DNA of 64,000 bases from Candidatus Allofournierella pullicola (lineage in GTDB: Bacteria > Bacillota > Clostridia > Oscillospirales > Ruminococcaceae), in NCBI GenBank assembly GCA_019114225.1, contig DXFW01000020.1, positions 1 to 64,000 on the forward strand. Direction: 5' to 3'. Each line of letters opens with the position of its first letter. Within the stretch, counting starts at the first letter, position 1. This document shows, piece by piece, positions 42,476 through 51,900 of the stretch. Position numbers and translations under genes: made by a program. The notes under the pieces were generated by a model. That model saw nothing but the letters and a program-made list of their open reading frames with translations, searched no databases and was not told where the DNA came from.

Positions 42476-43095
42476 TCCGGGCGCAAGGCATTACAAAACG
42501 ATACGGGGAGCTGACGGTGCTGGAGGGCCTCTGCCTGACAGTGGAGCCGGGGGAGCTGGTCTCCATTTTGGGGGAGAGCGGCAGCGGAAAATCCACCCTG
42601 CTGCGGATCATCGCCGGCCTGGAAGAGGCCGACGCCGGCCGGCTGCTGCTGGGCGGCAAGCCCCCCGCCCCGGAACCGGGCAAGCGGGGGGTATCCATGA
42701 CCTTTCAGGAGCCGGCCCTGTGGAACCACATGACCGTGGAGGACAACATCCTCTACGGCTGCCCCCTCCGGGGCAGGCAGCAGCGGCGGGAGCAGGCGGC
42801 GCTTCTGGCGGGGCGGCTGGGCATCGGCGAGCTGCTGAAGCGGTATCCCTACGAGATATCCGGCGGCCAGGCCAAGCGGGCCGCTCTGGCCCGGGCCATC
42901 GCCTGCCGCAAGTCCGTCCTGTTGCTGGACGAGCCCTTTGCCAACCTGGACGAAAAGAGTAAGGCCATAGCCATGGAGGCGGTGCGGCAGTGCTGCGCCG
43001 GAATGACGGTGCTGCTGGTGACCCACAGCCGGGAGGAAGCTGAGTGCCTGAGCCAAAAGCGGTACCAGCTGGAAAGGGGGCGCCTGTATGGATAA
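42472..43095 (+). CDS. ABC transporter ATPase subunit
   Basis: A 207-residue nucleotide-binding domain: Walker A GESGSGKST (about 36-44), Q-loop MTFQEPALW, signature ISGGQAKR (LSGGQ with Ile), Walker B VLLLDEPF, and switch His in VTHSREEAE. It is short and has no regulatory TOBE domain, which FbpC-type ATPases usually have. The start is TTG at 42472, overlapping the permease stop, so they are coupled. It should power the Fbp-type importer. Confidence 0.88.
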   Translation: MIRAQGITKRYGELTVLEGLCLTVEPGELVSILGESGSGKSTLLRIIAGLEEADAGRLLLGGKPPAPEPGKRGVSMTFQEPALWNHMTVEDNILYGCPLRGRQQRREQAALLAGRLGIGELLKRYPYEISGGQAKRAALARAIACRKSVLLLDEPFANLDEKSKAIAMEAVRQCCAGMTVLLVTHSREEAECLSQKRYQLERGRLYG

Positions 43096-44128
43096 GAAAA
43101 AAATCTTCATCGTCGTCTTTTTCCTCGCGGCCATGGCGGCGGCGGGCGTGGGGCTGAAGATGTACCAGGCCGACAGCGAGCCGGTGTACGAGAAGATGGA
43201 CTACCTCCATGTGCTCTTTCAAGGCGAGGAGATCTCCGCCCTTTATGACGACGGACAAAAGCTGTGGGTGGGCCTGAAAGGCGGCCTGCGCACCATCCAC
43301 CGGGAGACCGGGGAGCCGCTGGAGGTGATCGACGACAGCATCACCCTGATCTACGCCTCGGAGATCGGGGAGAGCTTCGACGGCCTTATCTGGTGCGGCC
43401 ACAACGACGGCGTCAGCGCCTACACGAAAAGCGGCGAGAAAGTCCTCACCTTCTCCGCACCCCAGATCCCCGAGGGCCGGGTGAACGCGGTGCTGCCGGT
43501 GGAGGACGGGGTTTGGATCGGCTGCATGACCGGGGCGGCCTTTTTGACAAAGGAGGGCGGCCAGTGGCAGGTGGAGCGGGTGCTGGGCACCACAAACGGC
43601 CTCACCGAGGAGTGCGTGAGCATCATCCGGAAAAACGGCGACGAGCTGTGGTTCGGCATGTACCTGTGCCAGAACGAGGGCGGGCTGTGCATCCTGAAAG
43701 GGGACGAGTGGACCTACCTCACCATGGACGACGGCCTGGCCCACCGGTATGTGAACTCCCTGGTGTTTTTGGACGAGGACACCTGCCTTGCCGGGGTGGG
43801 CCACACCCTCTACGGCGGGCTGAACCTGCTCAAGCGTACCCCCGAGGGTTGGAAGGTGACCCGCACCTGGTCCAGCGCGGAGGGCCTGCCGGGCAATAAG
43901 GTGCGGTTCCTTTTCTGCACCCGGGACGGGCGGATGATCATCACCACCGAGATGGACGGCATGGTGATCTGCGAGCGGCCCCCGGACGAGGGCGCCGAGG
44001 CCATCACCGGGCTGTACCTGGTGCAGGGCAACGGCCTGGCGGACAACGAGGTCAAGTGCATCGCCGAAAGCGACGCCTGCCTCTGGCTGGGCTGCAAGAC
44101 CGGTCTTACCCGCATGGACAAGACATGA
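43088..44128 (+). CDS. Membrane-anchored beta-propeller protein
   Basis: A 346-residue protein with one N-terminal membrane anchor (KKIFIVVFFLAAMAAAGVGL, about 3-22). The rest is made of blades like those of sensor propellers: KLWVGLKGGLRTI, LIWCGHNDGVSAY, GVWIGCMTGAAFL, ELWFGMYLCQNEGG and CLWLGCKTGLTRM. It is probably displayed outside the membrane. Its start overlaps the ATPase gene by 8 nt, so it belongs to the transporter operon. It may sense or dock the transported ligand (inference). Confidence 0.78.
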   Translation: MDKKKIFIVVFFLAAMAAAGVGLKMYQADSEPVYEKMDYLHVLFQGEEISALYDDGQKLWVGLKGGLRTIHRETGEPLEVIDDSITLIYASEIGESFDGLIWCGHNDGVSAYTKSGEKVLTFSAPQIPEGRVNAVLPVEDGVWIGCMTGAAFLTKEGGQWQVERVLGTTNGLTEECVSIIRKNGDELWFGMYLCQNEGGLCILKGDEWTYLTMDDGLAHRYVNSLVFLDEDTCLAGVGHTLYGGLNLLKRTPEGWKVTRTWSSAEGLPGNKVRFLFCTRDGRMIITTEMDGMVICERPPDEGAEAITGLYLVQGNGLADNEVKCIAESDACLWLGCKTGLTRMDKT

Positions 44129-44257
44129 CCTGTCCCAAACATCCTGCCAGGCCCCTCATCCTTAAAACACAAAAATAGGCGCTGCCCTTTCTCTCTGGTT
44201 CAGCTCTCCAGTCATATCCCACTGCATGGGTGGTTTTCAGCGGGTATGACTGTTTTC

Positions 44258-45436
44258 TCACAACCCCATCGCCTCGCTGAGCTTTTGCCCGGCGAGGCGC
44301 TTGTTTTTGTCAAAGGCATGGCTGTAGATGTTCAGCGTGGTACTGGGCTGGGAGTGACCCAGCAGACCTGCCACTGTGCGGACATCCACGCCTTGGGCGA
44401 TGAGCATGCTGGCATTGGTGTGGCGCAGACTGTGCACATTCAAATTTTCTGGCAGACCGTTTTCACGGAGAATTTTTTTGAACCGGAAGGTGAAGGTGCA
44501 GGGCACCATGGGGTCGCCATTAGGCTGCCGGAACAGGTAGTCATCCTGTGTAAGCACACCAGCGCCTTGCTGCTCCTTTTCCCATTGACATTCCTTCTCC
44601 CAGGCCCGCAGCAGTTTGCACAGCTCCTTCGATAGATACACCACCCGCACCCCTGCCCGTGTCTTGGGTTCCTTGACTAAAATGGGTTGTCGACTCAGCT
44701 TGACAACGTTTCTCTGAATGTGGAGTGCCCGCTGCCGCCAGTCTATGTCTGACCAGCGCAGACCGCATGCTTCGCCCCGGCGCATCCCCGTGGCAAGGAT
44801 GAGCTTGTAGTACACTTCATATTTCATGCTTTGGGTTTCCAGCGCCGCAATAAGCCGCTGCACCGTTTCCTCATCTGCCACCGGACGCTCTTTAGGGATA
44901 CCCTTTTTCTTGTACGCCCGCCATGCGGGATTGTGGGTGATGTACCCTGCCTCCACTGCATCGGACAGGATGCTGCACAGGCAGGAATGAATCCCTTCCA
45001 CTGTTTTTTCCGCAAGAATACCGCCTGTGTTTTCATTTCGCTCTTGACGCATTGCATCGTAAAAGTCCCGGAAGATTTCTTTGTTCAGCTCTGTCAGCTT
45101 GTAATGTCCTAAAGCCGGTAGGATACGTCGGATATCCTGCTTATCCCGTGTCAGTGTACTGGCTGCGAGCTTTTTCGGCGCTACCTGCCCCAGCCAAATT
45201 TCGATATACCTGGCCAGGGTCATACTGCGATCCACCGGGGCACCGGGAGTATGTTTCACCTCCTGCTCATAGAGTACCGCCTGCTCGTTCAGCCACTTCT
45301 GCGTCTGTTTCGCCGTCAGGCCCAAGGGCGGGTGAACGGTCTTTTGCGCCGGTTTCAATCGATTCCCCTGGTAATCGTATCCACGGGATACTACCAGCAG
45401 ATAGCTGTTCTCGCCGCGTTTTCGAATGCTTGCCAT
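44258..45436 (-). CDS. Tyrosine recombinase Int1 of element E2
   Basis: A 392-residue integrase, nearly identical along its length to the one at 9053-10231. It has the N-terminal arm domain (MASIRKRGENSYLLVVSRGY), Arg219 in TGMRRGE, HSLRHT (His335, Arg338), LLGHSQ (His361) and Tyr371 in LNIYSH. The ATG at 45436 is chosen by comparison with E1, and GGAGTGG lies upstream. The frame continues into the leader but this part is not coding. Confidence 0.93.
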   Translation of the reverse strand: MASIRKRGENSYLLVVSRGYDYQGNRLKPAQKTVHPPLGLTAKQTQKWLNEQAVLYEQEVKHTPGAPVDRSMTLARYIEIWLGQVAPKKLAASTLTRDKQDIRRILPALGHYKLTELNKEIFRDFYDAMRQERNENTGGILAEKTVEGIHSCLCSILSDAVEAGYITHNPAWRAYKKKGIPKERPVADEETVQRLIAALETQSMKYEVYYKLILATGMRRGEACGLRWSDIDWRQRALHIQRNVVKLSRQPILVKEPKTRAGVRVVYLSKELCKLLRAWEKECQWEKEQQGAGVLTQDDYLFRQPNGDPMVPCTFTFRFKKILRENGLPENLNVHSLRHTNASMLIAQGVDVRTVAGLLGHSQPSTTLNIYSHAFDKNKRLAGQKLSEAMGL

Positions 45437-45469
45437 GTGTTGACCACTCCTTTGTGTGTTTTGGTACAA

Positions 45470-45518
45470 CAAAGCATACCGACAACTGCGACAGATAGCT
45501 ATCACCAAACCCAACAAG
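45470..45518 (-). promoter_or_regulatory. Conserved Int1 leader/regulatory block (E2)
   Basis: Nearly identical to 10262-10310 in E1, including the dyad GATAGCTATC. Homology ends at about 45518; only 32 bp separate it from the shared hairpin, where E1 carries 2.6 kb of cargo. Confidence 0.45.
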
Positions 45519-45557
45519 AATTGTGTGCCACATTTATCCCAATGCCACCAACAGCAA

Positions 45558-45585
45558 CAGGGGCGGCGGCCACCCGTCGCCCCTG
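45558..45585. terminator. Terminator hairpin between Int1 and Int2 (E2)
   Basis: CAGGGGCGGCGG / CCGTCGCCCCTG hairpin followed by CTTTTC, the counterpart of 12903-12932. It reads out rightward although there is no rightward gene here. Confidence 0.65.
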
Positions 45586-45589
45586 CTTT

Positions 45590-46702
45590 TCATCCGACAG
45601 AACCTGTTTTCATTTGAGCCTGCTCACGTTCCCAGGCTTCATCCTCTGCCGGTTGGATCCACTCAGCCAGCACGGACGCAGCCTGCTGTTTGCTCTCCAG
45701 CTGCGGATGGCAATAGGTGCGTTCCAGAAAGCTGGTGTCTGCATGGCCCAGAAGTTCCGCTGCCACCTGCTTGCTGGTATTGTTCTGCAGCAGGAAGGTT
45801 GCGAAGAAGTGCCTGAGGGTATGCAGGTGATACTCCGGCGGAAAATCATTTTTCCGGTAGAGTCTGCGAAGCCGTCTGGTAAAGGAATCCGGGTGCACCG
45901 GTCCATCGACGGTGGAGAAGATATAGTCATCCGGGTGGATGACACGTCCTGCTCGCGCCTGCTCCAGAAACAGCTCCCCCATGTAATCATGCACCAATTC
46001 CGGGATCACCACAGTACGAGTGCGGTGATTTTTCGTGCTGCTCTCCACGATCCCCTGGCCCAGCACAGAACTGCGGGAGTGCTGCACCGTCACCGCCCCG
46101 CCGCCGTGCAGATCGTTCCAGCGCAGGGCGCACAGTTCGCCCCGACGCATCCCAGTGGTAATGGCGGTCAGGTAAAACACCCGGTAGAGCAGCGGCTCAT
46201 TCAAAATGCACTGCATCAGCTTGCGCATCTCGAATTCGGCGGGGACGCGCTGCACCTTCTTTTCCACCCGAACACCCCGCACCCGATGGGCAGGGTTGTA
46301 GAGCAGAATATCGTTCCGCTTCGCATCCTCCAGCACCGCTGATACCGTTTCAAGATACTTGTGCACCGTGGCTTCACACAGCGGCTCACCCCTGCGATTT
46401 TTTCGTTTGCGCAGTTCGGCGCACATTTCTTCCAGGATCAGCGGGCGGAGCTTGTTCAGCGTCACTCCGCCGATGTACGGATAGACGACCTCCAGTTGGC
46501 GTTTATATCCCGCCAGAGTGCTGGCCTTATAGTGGGTCTGTCGCGCTAGCCAGCTCGCCGCATACTGTTCAAACGTGGTGCGGTCGTCCTCCTCCATCCC
46601 GCAGCGGAACCGTTTTTCCATACGCTCTGCTTCGGAATGGACATATTGCAGAATGCCGCGTTTGGGTATCTCTTGCGGCACGTCGATGGTACGGCTCTGC
46701 AT
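45590..46702 (-). CDS. Tyrosine recombinase Int2 of element E2, altered start
   Basis: A 370-residue frame from the first ATG, closely similar to the E1 protein at 12936-14132. All catalytic motifs are intact (TGMRRGE, HTLRHFF, LLGHAD, LERTYCHPQ). The sequence similarity continues 27 codons upstream to 46783, where E1 has ATG but E2 has ATA, with GGGAG 8-9 nt before it. Either ATA is used, or translation starts at the ATG at 46702 (GGAGG 10 nt upstream), giving a protein without the first arm-domain strand. The RepA-like gene ends just 16 nt upstream of the ATA. Confidence 0.88.
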   Translation of the reverse strand: MQSRTIDVPQEIPKRGILQYVHSEAERMEKRFRCGMEEDDRTTFEQYAASWLARQTHYKASTLAGYKRQLEVVYPYIGGVTLNKLRPLILEEMCAELRKRKNRRGEPLCEATVHKYLETVSAVLEDAKRNDILLYNPAHRVRGVRVEKKVQRVPAEFEMRKLMQCILNEPLLYRVFYLTAITTGMRRGELCALRWNDLHGGGAVTVQHSRSSVLGQGIVESSTKNHRTRTVVIPELVHDYMGELFLEQARAGRVIHPDDYIFSTVDGPVHPDSFTRRLRRLYRKNDFPPEYHLHTLRHFFATFLLQNNTSKQVAAELLGHADTSFLERTYCHPQLESKQQAASVLAEWIQPAEDEAWEREQAQMKTGSVG

Positions 46703-46798
46703 CCGCTTTTGTCCTCCGGGTCGGTACCCGTTGCAGACAGTGATCTTGAATTTCCGTTCGCCTTTTTGTTTGATAGACGCTATCCCGCTCGTCTCCCA

Positions 46799-47842
46799 TC
46801 ACGAAGCCTGTGACGCTGGTGACGGCAGTGACAGCATATTCGATGTTGTCCCTTCTCCGGGAATGCTGTCACAACCGTCACTTCTGTCACCAAGCCAGAG
46901 CCGCAGGGTCCTTTTGCTGTTGGTGCGGCTCACTTCCAGTCCAATGCCTGCTTCTGCCAACTGCCGTCCCCGGCTTTGAAGATACCGGGAAAGCTGTGCA
47001 GGTCCGAAGAGCAGGCCTTCCTTTCCCATCCAGTCGGCCAGTTCGGTTGCAGTGCCTTGAAACACATCCTGCCGAAGCAGTTTTTGCAGCAGCATGACAA
47101 GCAGGCCAAACTGAAGCTGTTCCGGGTCGGTCGTCCGATTCCAGCGACAATCATCAAATTCCAGCGTTTCTTCCTGGTCCTCAATATCCCTTCCTGTTGC
47201 TGAAAGCACAGCTGTATTCTCCTGCCGTTTTGTCCGCAGCAGGACCAGGCTTCCATCTGCTGCGCCGGAAAGACCATTCGTGCCGGACAACCGGTTAAAC
47301 GGATCCTCATCCGGCAACTTGCGCAGGTGATGGATCGCCAGCAGACAAACGTGGTAACGGTCAGCGATACTCTTGAGCGCCGCCGCATCCTGGTAATCTG
47401 CGCTGTAGGACATCCCGCTGCCTGTCACGCATCGCACCTTTTGCAAGGTGTCCAGAATGACCAGCCGGATGCCGGGGTGTTCGTCCAGCACACGCTCCAA
47501 CTGCTGTTCCAGCCCTTGTCCGATGGGAAGGGCCTGTCCGCAGAGGTATAGCCCAGAAGGCGCCACATGAGTCAGGCGCAGTGCACGGGAATGCAGCCGC
47601 TGGGGACCGTCCTCCAGTGCGAGATAGAGCACCTCGCCCTGCCGTGTTGCCCTTCCCAGAAAAGGTGTGCCTGTGCACACCGCCAGGCAGAGCTGCAGGG
47701 CCAGCCAACTTTTTCCCACCTTGGGTGAACCGCCCAGGATATACAACCCCGGCGCGAGCAGCCCTTCCACAATGAAGTCCACCGGTTCTACGGGCTGCTC
47801 AAACAAAGTTTGCATTGTATACAGATTTAAGTCTTGGGTCAT
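46799..47842 (-). CDS. RepA-like replicative helicase ATPase (AAA_25) of E2
   Basis: A 347-residue RecA-fold ATPase of the RSF1010 RepA/AAA_25 type. Walker A is GGSPKVGKSW (37-46), Walker B LVILDTLQ, and IHHLRK follows. The C-terminal third has a winged-helix-like part (ATELADWMGKEGLLFGPAQLSRYLQ). It should act as a hexameric helicase in replication of the element. The ATG at 47842 follows AAAGGA at 8 nt and is preferred to that at 47902. It takes the place of VapE in E1. Confidence 0.86.
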   Translation of the reverse strand: MTQDLNLYTMQTLFEQPVEPVDFIVEGLLAPGLYILGGSPKVGKSWLALQLCLAVCTGTPFLGRATRQGEVLYLALEDGPQRLHSRALRLTHVAPSGLYLCGQALPIGQGLEQQLERVLDEHPGIRLVILDTLQKVRCVTGSGMSYSADYQDAAALKSIADRYHVCLLAIHHLRKLPDEDPFNRLSGTNGLSGAADGSLVLLRTKRQENTAVLSATGRDIEDQEETLEFDDCRWNRTTDPEQLQFGLLVMLLQKLLRQDVFQGTATELADWMGKEGLLFGPAQLSRYLQSRGRQLAEAGIGLEVSRTNSKRTLRLWLGDRSDGCDSIPGEGTTSNMLSLPSPASQAS

Positions 47843-47924
47843 CGCAACATCCTTTCTGTTTTTTGATTTGCTTTTTTGAACGCGCTGATTGTTCTGTTTC
47901 ACACACCTCCTGTTGTTGCATTAT

Positions 47925-47978
47925 ATTTTGAAGAAGAAGGGCGCCGATATTGGACTTGTAACGCCGCCTCTTCAAAAT
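47925..47978. repeat. 10-bp inverted repeat in RepA-like gene leader
   Basis: ATTTTGAAGA (47925-47934) is exactly inverted as TCTTCAAAAT (47969-47978), 34 bp apart. It lies just upstream of the RepA-like gene on its leader side; a regulatory role is possible. Confidence 0.4.
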
Positions 47979-48106
47979 CGAGATTGGAATTCACCTTGCC
48001 TGGCTGCCGACCTGGAGCCCCCCGCGCGGCGGGGCTATATCGGACAGGGCCTCGAAGTCACGGGCAAACTCGACCGGCAGGGGTTTGGGTTCTCCCAAGA
48101 CAAAAT

Positions 48107-48126
48107 GCGTTTGGATATCCAAACGC
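48107..48126. repeat. 20-bp perfect palindrome shared by E1 and E2 (E2 copy)
   Basis: Identical to 15933-15952, followed in both by TATGCT. The surrounding sequence differs, so the palindrome itself is conserved. Confidence 0.7.
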
Positions 48127-48553
48127 TATGCTAGCAAAGCTAGACACCTCCTGGGAGAGGCCATATTGTGCGATGAGGGTGTGACAACGACCTCCATGTT
48201 TGAGGCATGGTTTTAAATCGGGATATGCCTCTTAGGGTTACCATTGCCGTCATCCTTATCACGATAATGCGGTGTCCATCTGGCAAGTTCAGGAGAATAC
48301 AAACAGCGCCACGCCGTGCAAAGGAACAGCTACGCTTTGCCACAAACCGCATCACGCCGCGAAAAACCGCATATTACAAGGCTTTTCTTGCTCCCACAAA
48401 ATACAATTTGTAATACGGGCAGGATACGGAATGGAACGGTTTTTCGCGGCATTCTTTTTCTCCTTTTCCAGAATATCACAAGCGAGATACGATAATCCGG
48501 ACTTTCAAGCCTTATTCAGAACAGGATGCTTCTGGTTCCGCCCGGGTGCCTGG
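48127..48553. other. Right part of E2 without genes
   Basis: No supported gene. CCGCATCACGCC and CCGCATATTAC-like motifs recur, and CGCGGCATTC is present, but unlike E1 there is no tandem 46-bp array. The remaining sequence from 48641 to 48896 also has no gene. Confidence 0.35.
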
Positions 48554-48640
48554 ATCAAGGAAGCCTAATAGGGCTTCCTTGATGGGATTAATTTGGCATT
48601 ATACGAAAACAAGGAAGCCTAATTAGGCTTCCTTGTTTTC
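48554..48640. repeat. Paired long palindromes at the right end of E2
   Basis: A 30-bp palindrome with two central mismatches (48554-48583) and a perfect 36-bp palindrome (48605-48640) share the AAGGAAGCC / GGCTTCCTT arms seen at 16322-16406. The 21-bp spacer resembles that of E1 (GGGAT...GCATTATA). Confidence 0.75.
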
Positions 48641-48896
48641 ACATATTCACTGCTCCAATCGTGCAAATCGTGCAATAAGAAAAGGCTCTTCCGCGCAGAT
48701 CAACAACTAACTACCCATTTGTCTTCTATCTAGTTTGTTATCTAGTTTGTATGGATTTTTCAGCTTAATAATAAAGATCAAATTGATCAAATCATACCTG
48801 ATTGAAAAATCCGCACGAATAGCGACAGGCGGATTTCGTTTTGCTATACTGTAAAAGTTTGAAGCCATCAAGAACCATGGGATTGCCTTTAAGCGC

Positions 48897-48925
48897 TTGC
48901 GGCCCCCTCTTTGTCGGAATATAAT
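48897..48925 (+). promoter_or_regulatory. Promoter of the large helicase gene
   Basis: TTGCGG (48897-48902), 17 bp, TATAAT (48920-48925). Transcription would begin near 48932, so the in-frame TTG and ATG codons at 48897 and 48924 cannot be the start, which supports the GTG at 48981. Confidence 0.65.
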
Positions 48926-48980
48926 GGAAACAGCAGAATCTCCATTTTCCGACAAGAAAGGTTTTAAGGGGGCTCAACAC

Positions 48981-51900
48981 GTGAATGATCTCGTCTCCCG
49001 CTCAGATGTTACCCAGAAGAACACACCAGACGTCTGCCTTGTTCCGCAATTGACCACTGTCATCAACTATGCACTGCAGCAAAACCGCCTTCCCATCTTA
49101 CCACAGATTACCATTCAGAATCACAGGGGACAGCCCCTTGATTCTGTTACCCTGACGGTGGACAGTGCCCCGGAAATTCTGGTTCCCTATTCCCAGAAAA
49201 TCGAGCAGATACCTGCGCAGGCAGAGTATACCTTGCAAGGGTTGGATGTAAAAGCCAATCCTGTCTTCCTTACTCCCTTGACCGAACGGATACAAGGCAC
49301 CATAACCATTCATCTGTCTGATGCCTCTGGCGTTTTGGCTGAATATACATCAGAGGCCACGGCGCTGGCCTACGATGAGTGGCACGGCACTGCTTTCTTC
49401 CCTGAACTAATCACCGCATTTATAACCCCAAATCATCCCGAAATCTCCAAACTGGTCACCCGTGCATCTACTTTTCTTCAGCAGTGGACAGGAGACCCTT
49501 CTCTGGACGCCTATCAACGGCAAAATCCCAATCGGGTCCGCATGCAGGCGGCAGCCATTTATGCTGCTTTGCAAGAGCAAAATATTGTCTACTCTGTTCC
49601 GCCTGCCAGCTTTGAGGTCATCGGTCAAAGAGTCCGTCTTTGTGACACCGTTATGCAGCAGAAAATGGGCACTTGTTTGGATTTGACCCTGCTGTATGCA
49701 TCTGCGATGGAAGCCATCGGTCTTCACCCGCTGTTGGTTCTTTTGCCGGGCCACATTTTTGCCGGAGTCTGGTTGGAAGATCAGACTTTCTCAGAAGCAG
49801 TTCTGGATGACGTATCCCAACTGACCAAGCGTTTAGCTGACGGAATTGGCGAGATCGCCGTTATAGAGTCAACCTGCATGACCGCCGGCAAATCCATCAC
49901 CTTTGATGAAGCCTGTGCCGCAGCTGTGAAAGAGCTTCAAACCCCTGTAGACTACATTATCGATGTGTCCCGGGCGCGACTGAGCGGCATTCGTCCACTA
50001 CCACAGCGGATTCAAAAGGAAGATGGCTGGCACGTTGAAACTCCCCTTCGGCAAGAATCTCAAATCACCAATGCCCCCCAAAAGATGGATGATGCCGTAC
50101 AGGTGCAGCTGGACCCTGCCACTGCACCGAAAGGAAAAATCGCCTTGTGGGAGCGAAAATTGCTTGACTTGGGGTTGCGTAACCCACTGATCAATCTTCG
50201 TCTTACGCAGCGAGTGGTACCCATCCTGGCAGATTCCCTGGCGAAGTTGGAGGATGCCCTTGCCGACGGCGAGGAGTATGTCATTGGCTCCCGCCCGGCT
50301 GAGTGGGGTGTCCAGGAAGCATACCGCCATGATCCGGAACAGTACTCTAATTTGGGTCCTTATAAAGCCCTGATTCATTCTGAATTTGAAAATCATCGTC
50401 TCCGTTCCCCCATGGGAGAGGGTGAATTAACCAAGGCCGTTACCAATCTCTACCGCACCGCACGCACATCTTTGGAAGAGAATGGGGCCAACACTCTGTA
50501 TCTGTCGCTGGGACTGTTGCGTTGGTATGAAACCAAAACCAGTGAACGCGCCCGTTATGCCCCCATTATCCTCCTTCCCGTGGACATCATCCGCAAATCT
50601 GCCCGCGTAGGCTATGTAATCCGTTTGCGGGACGAAGAGCCTCAAATGAATATCACCCTGCTGGAAATGCTTAAGCAGGATTTTACCATGAACATCGGCG
50701 GATTGGATCCCCTGCCCCAGGACGATCACGGCATTGATCTGCGCAAAATCTATGCGACCATGCGGCGCGCAGTGATGGAACAGTCGCGCTGGGACGTGAT
50801 CGAAACGGCTTTTCTGGGCATTTTCTCCTTCTCCCAGTTTGTCATGTGGAATGACCTTCACAGCCGCGCCGAAGAACTCAAGCGAAATAAGATCGTGTCC
50901 AGCTTGGTGGAAGGCAGGCTACAGTGGAACCCAGAGCCTCTGCACCCCGACCAAAAGGTGGATGAAAAAGGTGTTTTGCTGCCCATTCCGGCGGATGCCT
51001 CCCAGCTGTACGCCATTGAGCATGCAGCGTCCGGGGAAAGTTTTGTGCTCCATGGACCTCCGGGAACGGGCAAATCCCAAACGATTACCGCGCTTGTCGC
51101 CAATGCTTTGGCCCAAGGCAAGACCGTTCTGTTTGTGGCAGAAAAAATGGCCGCCCTTTCCGTAGTGGAAAGCCGTCTGAAGAAAATTGGCATTGGCCCC
51201 TTCTGTCTGGAGCTGCACTCCAACAAGTCCAAAAAGAGGGACGTGCTGGATCAGCTGAAAGAAGCTTCAGAAGTGACCCATGGTCAGCCTCGCGAATCCT
51301 GGCAAAAACAGGCTGAGCAAGCAGCCGCACTGCGAAGTGAACTGGATAAATACGCCCATGCCCTGCACCAGACAAACACCTGTGGATACAGTCTTTTTGA
51401 CCTTGTATGCCAATACGAGGATCACCGGGACGCTCCCTCTCCCTTTCAGCTCTCCGTGGATTATGCTTCCGGAATCACCCGGGAGCAATTGCAGATCCAA
51501 AAGAAGCTGCTGGGGCAGCTGGTTGCAGCCCGTGAAGAAGCGGGGGATCCACAGACCAGCCCTCTGCGCCTGGTTGGCCGCAAGGAGTACACTCCCTCTC
51601 TGCGCGGCGACCTTGCCGCAGCACTCTCGGCTTACCTTGTAGACGCCGAAGCGTTTTCTGTGGCCGGCGAGCCCTTTATCCGCACTCTTGGCCAGCCCTC
51701 GCCGGTGACCGTGCAGGATTGGGCTCATCTTGCGCACCTGGCCGACCTTGTGTCGGACTGGCTCTCTCTGCCCACACCCTGGACAAAAAGCACTGCACCA
51801 GATGTTCTTTTCACCAAATTGGAGCAGTACGCCCGCCACGCAAGCCTGCAAAAGCAAACCATCACCCTTCTCTCCTCCCGCTGGCAGGATAGTTTTCTTC

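Larger units (their letters stand above)
44258..48640 (-). mobile_element. Integrative element E2: dual tyrosine recombinases, RepA-like ATPase and palindromic right end
   Basis: The same backbone as E1 (9053-16406) but compact, about 4.4 kb. Int1 and Int2 homologs lie 153 bp apart with no cargo. A RepA-like ATPase replaces VapE, followed by the 20-bp palindrome and paired long palindromes. No target-site repeat was identified. It separates the ABC operon from the large defence helicase gene. Confidence 0.7.

Noticed and set aside
48897-48980. Start of the giant helicase at the TTG (48897) or ATG (48924)
   Set aside because: These codons overlap the -35 and -10 boxes of a well-spaced promoter; the GTG at 48981 has a proper SD.
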